From Quatrionicoccus australiensis (lineage in GTDB: Bacteria > Pseudomonadota > Gammaproteobacteria > Burkholderiales > Rhodocyclaceae), in the NCBI RefSeq assembly GCF_020510425.1, contig NZ_JAHBAH010000001.1:1903001-1967000 (forward strand): a stretch of 64,000 nucleotides of DNA, read 5' to 3'. Shown piece by piece: positions 17,226-28,332 of the stretch (the stretch's first letter is position 1; every line of letters starts with the position of its first letter). The notes beneath the pieces were generated by a model. That model saw only the letters and a list, made by a program, of their open reading frames with translations. It made no database searches and was not told the origin of the DNA. A program made the translations under genes and the position numbers.

Positions 17226-17410
17226 TCTACTGGAACAGCTTCTCCGACTTCCTCGCCATGGGCGGCTACGGTCTTTACGTCTGGGGGTCGTTCGGCGTCA
17301 CCGCGGCGATCATGGCGATTGAACCTATTCTCGTCGTCCGCCATCGAAAGACCACCATCGCCCGCCTCAAGCGCCAGTTGCGCGCCGAAACCAGGAACAC
17401 CGCAGAATGA
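17222..17410 (+). CDS. ccmD: Heme exporter accessory protein CcmD
   Basis: A 62-residue protein with a single membrane segment (about residues 15-38) and a basic C-terminal tail ([15 protein letters not shown]), typical of CcmD. It stabilises the CcmABC complex and helps release holo-CcmE. It overlaps ccmC and ccmE by 4 bases each. [13 protein letters not shown] segment matches the family. Confidence 0.92.
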   Translation: MIYWNSFSDFLAMGGYGLYVWGSFGVTAAIMAIEPILVVRHRKTTIARLKRQLRAETRNTAE

Positions 17411-17886
17411 AATCCCGTCACAAGAAACTCGCCCTGATCGGCGGCGCGCTGGCCATCATCGGCATCATCGCCGCGCTCGTCCTCAACGCGCTGAACAGCA
17501 ACATCGCCCTCTACATCACGCCGAGCGAAGTCGCAGCGGGCAAGGCGCCGCAGGGCAAGACCTTCCGCATCGGCGGTCTGGTCAAGGAAGGCAGCCTGCA
17601 ACGCCAGGCCGACGGCGTCACCATCGCCTTCGTGATCACCGATACCGCCAAGGACATCAGCGTGCATTACAAGGGCATCCTTCCCGACCTGTTCAAGGAA
17701 GGCAAAGGCGTCGTCGCGCAGGGCAAAATGACCGCAGAAAACCAGTTTACCGCCAGCGAAGTGCTCGCCAAGCATGACGAAAACTACATGCCGCCGGAAG
17801 CCGCCCAGGCGGTCAATGATGCGCAGGGCGCCAACCAGCATGTCTCGCCTTCATCGGCCGGCACCCAACCGAAAGCAGGCTACTGA
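17407..17886 (+). CDS. ccmE: Periplasmic heme chaperone CcmE
   Basis: A 159-residue protein with an N-terminal signal anchor (residues 9-32) followed by an OB-fold. The covalent heme-binding site is visible in [13 protein letters not shown]: the His and the Tyr four residues later are the invariant pair. The proline/alanine-rich tail is the flexible C-terminus usual in the family. It takes heme from CcmC and hands it to CcmF. Confidence 0.97.
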   Translation: MKSRHKKLALIGGALAIIGIIAALVLNALNSNIALYITPSEVAAGKAPQGKTFRIGGLVKEGSLQRQADGVTIAFVITDTAKDISVHYKGILPDLFKEGKGVVAQGKMTAENQFTASEVLAKHDENYMPPEAAQAVNDAQGANQHVSPSSAGTQPKAGY

Positions 17887-17888
17887 GC

Positions 17889-19877
17889 ATGATTCCTGAA
17901 CTCGGTCATTTCGCCCTCATTCTTGCCACCCTGGTCGCGCTGATCCTCGGCACCCTGCCGCTGCTCGGTGCCCACCGCAACCATTCCGCCTGGATTGCAC
18001 TGGCCCGTCCGGCCGCCTCGGCCATGGCCTTGCTGCTGACCATTTCCTTCGGCTGCCTGATCCAGGCCTTCGTCACGAACGACTTTTCCGTCGTTTATGC
18101 CGCCCAGCATTCGAACTCCCTGCTGCCGCTGCAATATCGCGTCGCCGCCGTCTGGGGCGGTCATGAAGGCTCGCTGCTGTTATGGATGCTGTTCCTGACC
18201 TGGTGGGCCTTTGCCGTCGCCATGCTGTCGCGCCAGTTGCCGGAAGCCATGGTCGCCCGCGTCCTCGGCACGCTCGGCCTGGTCGCCTTCGGCTTCCTGC
18301 TCTTCATCCTGATCACCTCGAATCCGTTCGAGCGCCTGCTGCCGGCCGCTGCCGAAGGGCGCGACCTGAATCCGCTGTTGCAGGACTTCGGCCTGGTCAT
18401 CCACCCGCCGCTGCTCTACATGGGTTATGTCGGCTTCTCGGTCGCCTTCGCCTTCGCCATTGCGGCGCTGCTTTCCGGCCAGCTTGACGCGGCCTGGGCA
18501 CGCTGGTCGCGCCCGTGGACAATGGCCGCCTGGTGCTTCCTGACCCTGGGCATCGCGATGGGCTCGTGGTGGGCCTATTACGAACTGGGCTGGGGCGGCT
18601 GGTGGTTCTGGGACCCGGTCGAAAACGCTTCCTTCATGCCCTGGCTGGTCGGTACGGCGCTGATCCATTCGCTGGCGGTCACCGAAAAGCGCGGCAGTTT
18701 CAAGAACTGGACGGTACTGCTGGCGATTTCCGCCTTCTCGCTGTCGCTGCTCGGCACCTTCCTGGTCCGTTCCGGCGTACTGACCTCGGTGCATGCCTTC
18801 GCCACCGACCCGCGCCGCGGCGTCTTCATCCTGATCTTCCTGGTCGCCGTGATCGGCAGCTCGCTGGCGCTGTTCGCCTGGCGCGCCCCCAAGGTTGGCC
18901 TGGGCGGGCGCTTCGGCCTGGTCTCGCGCGAGTCGCTGCTGCTCACCAACAACGTGCTGCTCGTCGTCGCCTGCGCCACCGTGCTGCTCGGCACGCTTTA
19001 CCCGCTGCTGATCGATGCGCTCGGCGTCGGCAAGATCTCGGTCGGTCCACCGTATTTCAATGCCGTTTTTGTCCCGGTCATGACACCCTTGCTGTTCCTG
19101 ATGGGCATCGGTCCCTTCGCGCGCTGGAAGGAAGCCTCCATCGCCGAAATCAGCCGTACCGTGCGCTGGGCCTTCGCCGCCGCAGTCGTCGTCGGCATCG
19201 CCCTGCCGCTGGTTTATGGCAGCTGGACGGCGTTGACCGCACTGGGCATCCTGCTCGCCGCCTGGATCGTGTTCACGGCACTAACCAACTTCGTCGAACG
19301 CGTCGGCAACACGCGTGGCAACCGTTCCTTCCTTGCTGCCGCACTGAGCCAGCCGCGCAGCTTCGTCGGCATGCACCTGGCCCACGTCGGCATCGCCGTT
19401 TTCGTCGTCGGCGTCACCATGGTGTCGAGCTTCCAGGAAGAAAAGGACGTCAAGATGGCGCCCGGCGAATCGGTCGATGTCGCCGGCTACCACTTCACCT
19501 TCAACGGCGTGAAGGCCGTCGAAGGCCCCAACTACATGGCGGCGCAGGGTGACTTCGACCTGGCGGTCAACGGCAAATTCCAGCGCAAAATGAACCCGGA
19601 AAAGCGCAATTACGCCTCCTCCGGCATGCCGATGACCGAAGCCTCGATCGATGCCGGCCTGCTGCGCGACGTCTATGTCTCGCTCGGCGAGCCGATCGAC
19701 CGCGACAAGCCGGAAGGCGAATGGGCCGTGCGCGTCTATTACAAACCCTTCGTCGACTGGATCTGGGGCGGCTGCATCCTGATGGCGCTGGGCGGCCTGC
19801 TCGCGCTGCTCGATCGCCGTTACCGCGCCAAGGCGCGCGCCAGCGCCGCCATTCCCGCAGGAAGCCAAACCGCATGA
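17889..19877 (+). CDS. ccmF: Cytochrome c heme lyase subunit CcmF
   Basis: A 662-residue integral membrane protein with about 13-15 hydrophobic segments. The WWD-type motif WGGWWFWDPVENASF lies near residue 240, and histidines for heme b and substrate heme binding are present around it (e.g. FGLVIHPPLLYMG). It attaches heme to apocytochromes with CcmH and CcmI. It starts 2 bases after ccmE and overlaps ccmG by 4. Confidence 0.97.
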   Translation: MIPELGHFALILATLVALILGTLPLLGAHRNHSAWIALARPAASAMALLLTISFGCLIQAFVTNDFSVVYAAQHSNSLLPLQYRVAAVWGGHEGSLLLWMLFLTWWAFAVAMLSRQLPEAMVARVLGTLGLVAFGFLLFILITSNPFERLLPAAAEGRDLNPLLQDFGLVIHPPLLYMGYVGFSVAFAFAIAALLSGQLDAAWARWSRPWTMAAWCFLTLGIAMGSWWAYYELGWGGWWFWDPVENASFMPWLVGTALIHSLAVTEKRGSFKNWTVLLAISAFSLSLLGTFLVRSGVLTSVHAFATDPRRGVFILIFLVAVIGSSLALFAWRAPKVGLGGRFGLVSRESLLLTNNVLLVVACATVLLGTLYPLLIDALGVGKISVGPPYFNAVFVPVMTPLLFLMGIGPFARWKEASIAEISRTVRWAFAAAVVVGIALPLVYGSWTALTALGILLAAWIVFTALTNFVERVGNTRGNRSFLAAALSQPRSFVGMHLAHVGIAVFVVGVTMVSSFQEEKDVKMAPGESVDVAGYHFTFNGVKAVEGPNYMAAQGDFDLAVNGKFQRKMNPEKRNYASSGMPMTEASIDAGLLRDVYVSLGEPIDRDKPEGEWAVRVYYKPFVDWIWGGCILMALGGLLALLDRRYRAKARASAAIPAGSQTA

Positions 19878-20458
19878 ACCGTTATTTCTGGATACTCGGC
19901 GGCTTTGCCGCCCTCGTCGTGCTGCTCGCCATCGGGCTCAATCTGAATCCGCGCGACGTCCCGTCGCCGCTGGTCGGCAAGCCGGCCCCGGCCTTCAGCC
20001 TGAACGTGCTCGCCAAGCCGGACACGACGCTCGGCCCGAAGGACATGCAGGGCAAGGTCTGGCTGCTCAACGTCTGGGCTTCGTGGTGCATCTCCTGCCG
20101 CCAGGAACACCCGGTGCTGGTCAATTTCTCGAAGAGCAGCAAGGTGCCGCTGGTTGGCCTCAACTACAAGGAAGTGCGCGGCGACGGCGAATTCGACATG
20201 GGCAAGATCTCCGCTGCCGACGAGAAGAAGCTCGCCTTCGAGCGCGCCGGAAAATGGCTGGCGACGCACGGCGACCCCTACACGCTGACCGTGATGGATC
20301 TCGACGGCCGCGTCGGCATCGACTACGGCGTCTATGGCGTGCCGGAAACCTACGTCATCGACAAGGCCGGCATCATCCGCATGAAGCACACCGGCCCGAT
20401 CACGCCGGACGTCCTGTCCGGCAAGATCCTGCCGCTGATCGCGGAGCTCGACAAATGA
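19874..20458 (+). CDS. ccmG: Thiol:disulfide interchange protein CcmG (DsbE)
   Basis: A 194-residue membrane-anchored thioredoxin. It has an N-terminal anchor (residues 5-24), then the redox motif WASWCISCRQEHP, and the cis-proline region YGVYGVPETYVID. It keeps apocytochrome CxxCH cysteines reduced in the periplasm. The start at 19874 overlaps the ccmF stop. The reading frame is open further upstream, but the signal anchor fixes this start. Confidence 0.96.
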   Translation: MNRYFWILGGFAALVVLLAIGLNLNPRDVPSPLVGKPAPAFSLNVLAKPDTTLGPKDMQGKVWLLNVWASWCISCRQEHPVLVNFSKSSKVPLVGLNYKEVRGDGEFDMGKISAADEKKLAFERAGKWLATHGDPYTLTVMDLDGRVGIDYGVYGVPETYVIDKAGIIRMKHTGPITPDVLSGKILPLIAELDK

Positions 20459-20928
20459 TCGCGCGCGTTCTGGTTTTTGCCCTTTTTCTCGCGTCGACCG
20501 CTGCCTTCGGCTCGGAAATCAACGAAGCGGCGCAAGCTGCCGACCCGGTGGCCGAAAAGCGCCTGCAGGGCCTTTCCGAAGAATTGCGCTGCCTGGTTTG
20601 CCAGAACCAGACCATTGCCGACTCGAATGCCGAACTGGCCGTCGACCTGCGCCGCGAAATCCGCGGCATGATCAAGGATGGCAAGTCGGACAAGGAAATC
20701 GTCGACTTCATGGTCGTCCGCTACGGCGACTTCGTGCTCTACCGGCCGCCGGTCAAGGGCATCACGCTGCTCCTCTGGGGCGGTCCGATCGCCCTGCTGC
20801 TGTTCGGCCTCTACGCCCTGCTGCGCTACCTGCGCCAGCGTGCCGGGCGCCTTGCCGACGATCAGCCACTGACCGCCGATGAAGCCCGCCGCGCCGCCGC
20901 GCTGCTCAAGGAAACCGACCCGAAATGA
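20455..20928 (+). CDS. ccmH: Cytochrome c maturation protein CcmH
   Basis: A 157-residue protein: signal peptide at 1-19, then the reductant motif LRCLVCQNQ (Cys46, Cys49), and a C-terminal membrane segment (about 103-123). It is the short CcmH form, so CcmI is separate and follows. It works with CcmG on the thiols of apocytochromes. It overlaps ccmG and ccmI by 4 bases. Confidence 0.96.
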   Translation: MIARVLVFALFLASTAAFGSEINEAAQAADPVAEKRLQGLSEELRCLVCQNQTIADSNAELAVDLRREIRGMIKDGKSDKEIVDFMVVRYGDFVLYRPPVKGITLLLWGGPIALLLFGLYALLRYLRQRAGRLADDQPLTADEARRAAALLKETDPK

Positions 20929-21767
20929 TCCAGTTCGCCCTCATCGCCATATTGCTCATCGTGGTCGTCGCCGCCTTCATCCTGCCGCCGCTGTGGTTCG
21001 CCCGTCGCCCGCAGAACAGCACCGGCGATCGCCAGGCTTCGAATCTGGCCATTTTCCGCGACCAACTGGCCGACCTGGCGGCCGAGCATCAGGCCGGTGC
21101 GCTGGCTGATGCCGATTTCGCCCAGGCCGAGCGCGAAATCCAGCGTCGCCTGCTCGAGGAAGTCCCGGCCGGCAGCGGCGAAACCAGCACCAGCAATGCG
21201 CCGAGCCGCAAGACGGCAATCGCCCTGATCCTGCTCCTGCCCATCCTGGCGCTGGGTGCCTACGGCATCCTCGGCAACCCACGCGCTCTCGACCCGGCCC
21301 AGGCCGTCGCCCAGCCGCAGATGACGCCGGAACAGATCAATGAAATGGTGAGCCGGCTGGCCGCCCGCATGCAGGAGAATCCCGACGACCTCAAGGGCTG
21401 GCTGATGCTGGCGCGCTCCTACAAGACCATGGGCCGCTACGAGGAAGCCGGCAGCGCCTACGGGAAAGCAGAAAAGCTGGTCAATGAAGACCCCGAACTT
21501 CTCGCCAGCTATGCCGAAACCCTGGCCATGGCCGGCGGCAAGGGCCTCAAGGGCAAGCCGCGCCAGCTCGTCGAACGCGCCCTCAAGCTCGACCCCAAGC
21601 ACGCGCATTCCCTGTTCCTGGCCGGCGCCGCCGCCATGGAAGCCGGTGACAACAAACAGGGCGTCGCCTACTGGGAAGCCCTGTTGCCGCAAGTCGATCC
21701 GGGTTCGGAAATCGACCAGATGCTGCGCAGCGGCATCGACAAGATGAAAGCCGGCGGCAAGAACTGA
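20925..21767 (+). CDS. ccmI: Cytochrome c-type biogenesis protein CcmI (TPR)
   Basis: A 280-residue protein with two N-terminal membrane segments (about residues 1-25 and 92-112). A periplasmic tetratricopeptide domain follows (e.g. DDLKGWLMLARSYKTMGRYEEA). CcmI binds the C-terminus of apocytochromes and presents them to CcmFH. It is the last gene of the ccm operon and is followed by a strong hairpin. Confidence 0.94.
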   Translation: MIQFALIAILLIVVVAAFILPPLWFARRPQNSTGDRQASNLAIFRDQLADLAAEHQAGALADADFAQAEREIQRRLLEEVPAGSGETSTSNAPSRKTAIALILLLPILALGAYGILGNPRALDPAQAVAQPQMTPEQINEMVSRLAARMQENPDDLKGWLMLARSYKTMGRYEEAGSAYGKAEKLVNEDPELLASYAETLAMAGGKGLKGKPRQLVERALKLDPKHAHSLFLAGAAAMEAGDNKQGVAYWEALLPQVDPGSEIDQMLRSGIDKMKAGGKN

Positions 21768-21774
21768 CCGCCAG

Positions 21775-21808
21775 CACCCGGCGCAGACGCCACAGCCTGC
21801 GCCGGGTG
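21775..21808 (+). terminator. Hairpin after the ccm operon
   Basis: CACCCGGCGCAG (21775-21786) pairs perfectly with CTGCGCCGGGTG (21797-21808), a 12-base-pair stem with a 10-base loop. There is no T tract, so it may be a weak terminator or an mRNA 3'-end stabiliser. Confidence 0.6.
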
Positions 21809-21876
21809 CGTTCCACTCCGGCAACAATGGCGCTATGCTCTGCCTCATAACGCCATTCGCCAACCGGAGACATTCC

Positions 21877-22809
21877 ATGCCCCAAGAGAAATTCCGTCTC
21901 GTCACGCGCAGTGACTTTGACGGCCTCGTCTGTGCCGTGCTGCTCAACGAACTCGACCTGATCGACGACATCAAGTTCGTGCATCCGAAAGACATGCAGG
22001 ACGGCAAGATCGACATCACCGCGCGCGACATCACCACCAACCTGCCTTACGTCGCCGCCGCCCACCTCGCCTTCGACCACCACCTGTCGGAAACCATCCG
22101 CAACACCGGCGAGCGCAAGAATCACATCATCCAGGCGGAAGCCCCGTCGGCTGCGCGTGTTGTGTACAACTACTACGGCGGCAAGGAAGCCTTCCCGAAC
22201 ATCACCGACGACATGATGGATGCGGTCGACAAGGCCGATGCGGCACAATTCAGCCGCGACGAGATCCTCAATCCGACCGACTGGGTACTGCTCAACTATC
22301 TGATGGATGCACGCACCGGCCTCGGCCGCTTCCGTGACTTCCGGATCAGCAACTACACGCTGATGATGGATCTGATCAAATACTGCCGCAATCACGGCAT
22401 CGACGAGATTCTCGCCCTGCCCGACGTCAAGGAGCGGGTCGATCTTTACGTCGAACAGGCGGCAATGGCCAGCGAACAGATCCAGCGCTGCACCACGGTA
22501 CACAAAAACCTCGCGGTCCTCGACCTGCGCAATGAAGAGACCATCTGGGCGACCAACCGCTTCATGATCTACGCGCTCTTCCCGCAGACCAACATCTCGA
22601 TCCACGTGCTGTGGGGCGTCCAGAAGCAGAACACGGTTTTCGCGACCGGCAAGTCGATTCTCGACCGCGGCAGCAAGACCAACGTTGGCGAACTGATGCT
22701 GCAGTACGGCGGCGGTGGTCACCAGGCAGCCGGCACCTGTCAGGTTGCCAACGATCAGGCTGCTGCAACACTGCAGGCGCTGATCACCAAGATCAACGCC
22801 GACGGCTGA
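21877..22809 (+). CDS. DHH-family phosphoesterase
   Basis: A 310-residue protein with the DHH metal motifs SDFDG (near residue 12) and FDHHLSE (near 67), and the C-terminal DHHA1 motif GGGGHQAAGTC. DHH/DHHA1 enzymes hydrolyse phosphodiester or phosphoanhydride bonds (oligoribonucleotides, pAp, cyclic dinucleotides, polyphosphate). The substrate cannot be read from the sequence. The start at 21877 follows CGGAGA; an in-frame ATG at 21835 has no ribosome site. It stands alone after the ccm operon and converges with a small unknown gene with no gap. Confidence 0.85.
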   Translation: MPQEKFRLVTRSDFDGLVCAVLLNELDLIDDIKFVHPKDMQDGKIDITARDITTNLPYVAAAHLAFDHHLSETIRNTGERKNHIIQAEAPSAARVVYNYYGGKEAFPNITDDMMDAVDKADAAQFSRDEILNPTDWVLLNYLMDARTGLGRFRDFRISNYTLMMDLIKYCRNHGIDEILALPDVKERVDLYVEQAAMASEQIQRCTTVHKNLAVLDLRNEETIWATNRFMIYALFPQTNISIHVLWGVQKQNTVFATGKSILDRGSKTNVGELMLQYGGGGHQAAGTCQVANDQAAATLQALITKINADG

Positions 22810-23073
22810 TCAGCTCTCGAAGGAAACCGGCGGAATGAGCGGCGGTGGCGTAAAGCCCAGTTCGATCATCTCCGCCTCCAGCTTGATGCGCAGGATCAAC
22901 AGGCCATGCAGGCTCTCGCGTGCCTTGTCGTCGGCCCAGTTGGCGTGATGATCCTGCAGGCAGGCATCCAGCGCGTAACGATTGGCCAGATCGACCCCAC
23001 AGATCGCAGCGTAACGGCGAATCTCGTGATCAAGATCGGCCAGTTCGCGTTCATAATGCTCGAATCCACTCAT
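22810..23073 (-). CDS. Small conserved-looking protein of unknown function
   Basis: An 87-residue acidic, helical, soluble protein (MSGFEHYERELADLDHEIRR...) ending in a proline-rich tail. I do not recognise the family. The start at 23073 gives a normal acidic protein; the open frame upstream of it reads as basic shadow sequence. It ends exactly where the DHH gene ends and is divergent from the 510-residue unknown gene, 29 bases away. The short gap implies a shared, overlapping promoter region. Confidence 0.65.
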   Translation of the reverse strand: MSGFEHYERELADLDHEIRRYAAICGVDLANRYALDACLQDHHANWADDKARESLHGLLILRIKLEAEMIELGFTPPPLIPPVSFES

Positions 23074-23102
23074 GGCTAAAGCATAACCCGAAAGGATTCT
23101 GA

Positions 23103-24635
23103 ATGCACTGGCTGAACCTGCCCGCGCCCGAGCCAACCCGGCATGCCGCCTTTGCCGACCTGGCCAGCGCCAAGGCATGGCTCGCGGCCCAGCCCCAGAC
23201 CCAGCCGCTGCTCATGCTCGAACTGCTGACCGGGCAACTCAATGCCGTAGACGGCGCGCGCCTGCCGTCCGGCCAGATCGCCGAACAGCTCGACCTCCTG
23301 CACGGCGCATCGGTCGCCACACTCGCCGCTCTCGAATCGCGCTATACGCGCAAGCCCTTGCCGATGCCGGTGGAAGACGAAGGCATCTTTCTCGCATCGC
23401 AACACCTGTGGGCCCGCCTGGGCATTGCCTATCTGCGTCTGGCGCCGCATTTTGCCCCCAAGGAAAAATGCCGGCTGCTGTTTCGCGCCACCAACGCTTT
23501 CCGGACCGCCGAGTTCTGCCACTTCCTGGCCTCCCGCGAATGTCCCGCCCAGCTCGATCAACTGCTCTTCGGTGTCCTGATTCAGGCCGAGAGCAGTGGC
23601 ATCCTGCGTCAGCCGGTAACCGACAAGCATTTCCCGCATCTGGGCGAGGGCAATATTGCCGGGCTGCTCGCCTGGGCCTTCCTGCTTCGCCTGATCGATC
23701 CTTACCGCCTGACCGCGCCGCAACTGGCCGTGGCCAATCGCGCGATCAGCCGCTGGCGCGAGTTGTGCAGTTTTCACATGGAAGCCGACCAGAGTTCGCA
23801 TGCCCGTGAAATCTCGCTCGCCTCGCTGTTCGGCACCACCTTGCCGGAAGGCATGCCGCGCTGGCTAGGCATTCGCTCGATCGCCCGCAAGATCAGCGCC
23901 CGCATCGAAGCCCTGCAAAATGGCGAGACTCCCGAATCACTGAAGCTCGGCCGTGAGCTCTCAGGAAGTGCCTGCATCCGCTTGTTGACCGACATCGACC
24001 GCTATCTGCTGGCCAGCCCGCCGGTCACCGGTAGCGAAAGCGGCGATGTCCAGCTCGCCTTCGGCCCGGCCGATGCCTACGCACTATTCACCGAAGAGCT
24101 GCTCAATCCCGAAGCCAGCATGGACATACGCAGTGAAGCTCTGGCCAATGAGCGCATGGCGATTTTCGGCTTCGACCAGGTGTCACGCATGCCGACTGCC
24201 GTCCAGCGTCTGCACATTCCGGGCGAAATGTGGAAAGTCTTCGACGGCATCGCAATCCGCCCGCCCGAGACCGGCGAACGCCGCCTGGCCCCCTGCCTGA
24301 TCGCCACGCTGCGCGATGGCCAGGCACGCCTTGGCGTATTGCGGGCGCTGCTCGGCGACGCCGGCGGCAGCCTGAGCGCCACATTGGACTGGTATGCCGG
24401 CAAAGTCGAAGCCTGCCGCCTGAAGCCGCTGGGCCCGCGCGAACAGAAAATGCCGCGGGTGGCCGCCTTCCTGCTGCATGACGCCGGACAGGTGTCGCTG
24501 CTCATTCCGTCCGCCGCCCCGATCCGTCCCGGTATCGGCCTGGCCCTCGAAGGCGGCACGCTGGAGCATCTCGTACCGATCGAAGTCATCGAACGCGGTA
24601 TCGACTTCGTTCGCTACAGTTGCCGTCTGGCCTGA
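23103..24635 (+). CDS. Protein of unknown function, 510 residues
   Basis: A soluble protein with no signal peptide or membrane segment. The N-terminal 260 residues are helical, leucine/alanine-rich and repeat-like; a second part (about 300-510) is richer in beta structure (e.g. GDVQLAFGPADAYALF, RRLAPCLIATLRDGQARLGVLRAL, VAAFLLHDAGQVSLLIPS). I do not recognise a catalytic motif. The beta-rich C-terminus might be a small-molecule-binding barrel, but that is a guess. It ends at a clear terminator and is divergent from the 87-residue gene. Coding is well supported by length and codon use. Confidence 0.75.
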   Translation: MHWLNLPAPEPTRHAAFADLASAKAWLAAQPQTQPLLMLELLTGQLNAVDGARLPSGQIAEQLDLLHGASVATLAALESRYTRKPLPMPVEDEGIFLASQHLWARLGIAYLRLAPHFAPKEKCRLLFRATNAFRTAEFCHFLASRECPAQLDQLLFGVLIQAESSGILRQPVTDKHFPHLGEGNIAGLLAWAFLLRLIDPYRLTAPQLAVANRAISRWRELCSFHMEADQSSHAREISLASLFGTTLPEGMPRWLGIRSIARKISARIEALQNGETPESLKLGRELSGSACIRLLTDIDRYLLASPPVTGSESGDVQLAFGPADAYALFTEELLNPEASMDIRSEALANERMAIFGFDQVSRMPTAVQRLHIPGEMWKVFDGIAIRPPETGERRLAPCLIATLRDGQARLGVLRALLGDAGGSLSATLDWYAGKVEACRLKPLGPREQKMPRVAAFLLHDAGQVSLLIPSAAPIRPGIGLALEGGTLEHLVPIEVIERGIDFVRYSCRLA

Positions 24636-24641
24636 GCAAAT

Positions 24642-24670
24642 AAAAAGGCCCGTCGCGTGACGGGCCTTTT
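24642..24670. terminator. Bidirectional rho-independent terminator
   Basis: GGCCCGTC (24647-24654) and GACGGGCC (24659-24666) pair around a GCGT loop, with an A run before and a T run after. It serves the unknown gene on the plus strand and pccA on the minus strand. Confidence 0.93.
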
Positions 24671-24735
24671 GTCCGGCGCTGCGCGAAAATGACCTCCGCG
24701 CAGTGGTCGACCGTCAGAAACGGTCGAAATCCGGC

Positions 24736-26748
24736 TTATTCGAACTCGATGATCACCTGATCCACCGACAGGCTTTCGCCGGCCGCAGCGGAGATCTTCT
24801 TGACCTTGCAGTCCTGGTCGGCCTTGAGGATATTTTCCATCTTCATGGCTTCGATGACCGCCAGCTTCTCGCCCGCCTTGACTTCCTGACCGACGCTGAC
24901 TGCCACTTCGCGCAGCAGACCCGGCATCGGGGAAAGCAGGAACTTCGAGAGGTCGGGCGCCGGCTTTTCGGGCATCAGGGCCAGCAGTTCGGCAGCGCGG
25001 GCGCTCATCACCATGAAGTCGGCACGCGTGCCCCAGTGGAACAGGCTGTACTTGGTCTTGTGACGTTCGACCTGCAGGGTGAATGCTTCACCGTTGCAGG
25101 TACCGTTGAACAGCGACTCGCCCAGCTTCCAGTCGGACAGGATCTCGTATTGCTTGCCCTGGTATTCAACGTGGTAACCGCCAGCGATCGGACGCGCCAC
25201 AACATGATGACTCTCGTTGCCGTTCGGATTCAGGCGAACAACACACCAGTTGTCGCTGACGATACGCTCGTGACCCTGCAACTGGCCGGTGATCGAAGCG
25301 GAACGGTCGGTGAAGGCGCGATAGACGTAGGCAGCAACAGAGACCAGCAGGGCCGGATCATCATGCGGCACCATCGAGGCGTCGAAACCCGTCGGGTAGT
25401 GCTTGGGGATGAAACCGGTATCGAAGATGCCGGAATGGAAAACCGGATGCTGCATCAGCGCGGCCTGGAACGGAATGTTCGAGGAAATGCCGCGGATGAC
25501 GAAACCGTTCAGGGCATCACGCATGCGGGCGATGGCCTGCTCGCGGGTGGCAGCATGCACGATCAGCTTGGCGATCATCGAGTCGTAGAACATCGAGATT
25601 TCGCCACCGTCGTATACGCCGGTATCGACACGGGTCGTGCCATTGGCGTCGGTGGTTTCCTTGGGCGGCAGGAACTTGACCAGACGACCAGTGGACGGCA
25701 GGAAGCCGCGGAACGGGTCTTCGGCGTTGATCCGGCACTCCATGGACCAGCCGTTGATCTTGACGTCAGCCTGGGCCAGCGGCAGCTTTTCGCCGTAGGC
25801 AACGCGGATCATCTGCTCGACCAGGTCGAGGCCGGTGATCAGCTCGGTAACCGGATGTTCCACCTGCAGACGGGTGTTCATTTCCAGGAAGTAGAATTCC
25901 TTGGTCGCGCCGGAGACCACGAATTCGACCGTACCGGCCGACTCGTAATTCACGGCACGGGCCAGGGCCACGGCCTGTTCGCCCATCGCCTTGCGCATTT
26001 CCGGATCGACGAAGGGGCTCGGCGCCTCTTCGATGACCTTCTGGTGACGACGCTGGATCGAGCAATCGCGCTCGTTCAGGTACACGTAGTTGCCATGGCT
26101 GTCGCCAAGCACCTGGATTTCGATGTGGCGCGGTTCGAGCACGTACTTTTCGATGAAGACGCGGTCATCACCGAAGGAGTTGCGGGCTTCATTGACGCAG
26201 GAAGAGAAGCCTTCATGGGCTTCGGCATCGTTGTAGGCAACGCGCAGACCCTTGCCGCCGCCGCCGGCGGAAGCCTTGATCATCACCGGATAGCCGATGC
26301 CCTGGGCGATCTTGACGGCTTCGTCAGGACCCGCGATGGCCTCGTTGTAGCCCGGGATGGTGTTGACCTTGGCTTCGATGGCCAGCTTCTTGGACTCGAT
26401 CTTGTCGCCCATCTTGGCGATGGAGTAGTGCTTCGGACCGATGAACTTGATGCCTTCTTCTTCCAGACGGCGGGAAAATGCGGCGTTCTCGGACAGGAAA
26501 CCGTAGCCAGGATGGACGGCCTGAGCACCGGTCTGCTTGCAGGCAGCGATGATCTTGTCGGCAACCAGATAAGACTCTTTCGAGGCAGCCGGGCCGATGC
26601 AGACGGCTTCATCGGCCATATCGACGAACAAGGCATCCTTGTCGGCTTCGGAATAGACGGCGACCGTCTTGATGCCCATCTTGCGGGCGGTCTTGATGAC
26701 ACGGCAGGCGATTTCGCCGCGGTTTGCGATCAGAATTTTAGTGAACAT
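24736..26748 (-). CDS. pccA: Propionyl-CoA carboxylase biotin-containing alpha subunit
   Basis: A 670-residue protein with a biotin carboxylase N-terminus (MFTKILIANRGEIACRVI), an ATP-grasp domain with the glycine-rich ASAGGGGKG loop and EMNTRLQVEHPVTE, a middle domain, and a C-terminal biotinyl domain with EAMKMEN (lysine carries biotin). Length and the middle domain suit propionyl-CoA rather than acetyl-CoA carboxylase. Context (pccB, meaB, mcm) agrees. It carboxylates biotin for transfer to propionyl-CoA giving methylmalonyl-CoA. It is the last gene of the operon. Confidence 0.95.
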   Translation of the reverse strand: MFTKILIANRGEIACRVIKTARKMGIKTVAVYSEADKDALFVDMADEAVCIGPAASKESYLVADKIIAACKQTGAQAVHPGYGFLSENAAFSRRLEEEGIKFIGPKHYSIAKMGDKIESKKLAIEAKVNTIPGYNEAIAGPDEAVKIAQGIGYPVMIKASAGGGGKGLRVAYNDAEAHEGFSSCVNEARNSFGDDRVFIEKYVLEPRHIEIQVLGDSHGNYVYLNERDCSIQRRHQKVIEEAPSPFVDPEMRKAMGEQAVALARAVNYESAGTVEFVVSGATKEFYFLEMNTRLQVEHPVTELITGLDLVEQMIRVAYGEKLPLAQADVKINGWSMECRINAEDPFRGFLPSTGRLVKFLPPKETTDANGTTRVDTGVYDGGEISMFYDSMIAKLIVHAATREQAIARMRDALNGFVIRGISSNIPFQAALMQHPVFHSGIFDTGFIPKHYPTGFDASMVPHDDPALLVSVAAYVYRAFTDRSASITGQLQGHERIVSDNWCVVRLNPNGNESHHVVARPIAGGYHVEYQGKQYEILSDWKLGESLFNGTCNGEAFTLQVERHKTKYSLFHWGTRADFMVMSARAAELLALMPEKPAPDLSKFLLSPMPGLLREVAVSVGQEVKAGEKLAVIEAMKMENILKADQDCKVKKISAAAGESLSVDQVIIEFE

Positions 26749-26769
26749 ATTCCTTTTTCTCCCTGACGC

Positions 26770-28305
<1,536 letters not shown>

Positions 28306-28332
28306 AGAAAACTCCCTAAGTGGATCGGGTGA

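Noticed and set aside
24703..26766. 687-codon open frame on the plus strand, antisense to pccA
   Set aside because: Covers exactly the pccA region, which has all biotin carboxylase and biotinyl motifs on the minus strand. It is a codon-bias shadow.
28316..28332. Search for a terminator or promoter between meaB and pccB
   Set aside because: The gap is only 27 bases, with no hairpin or promoter pattern. The genes read as one operon.
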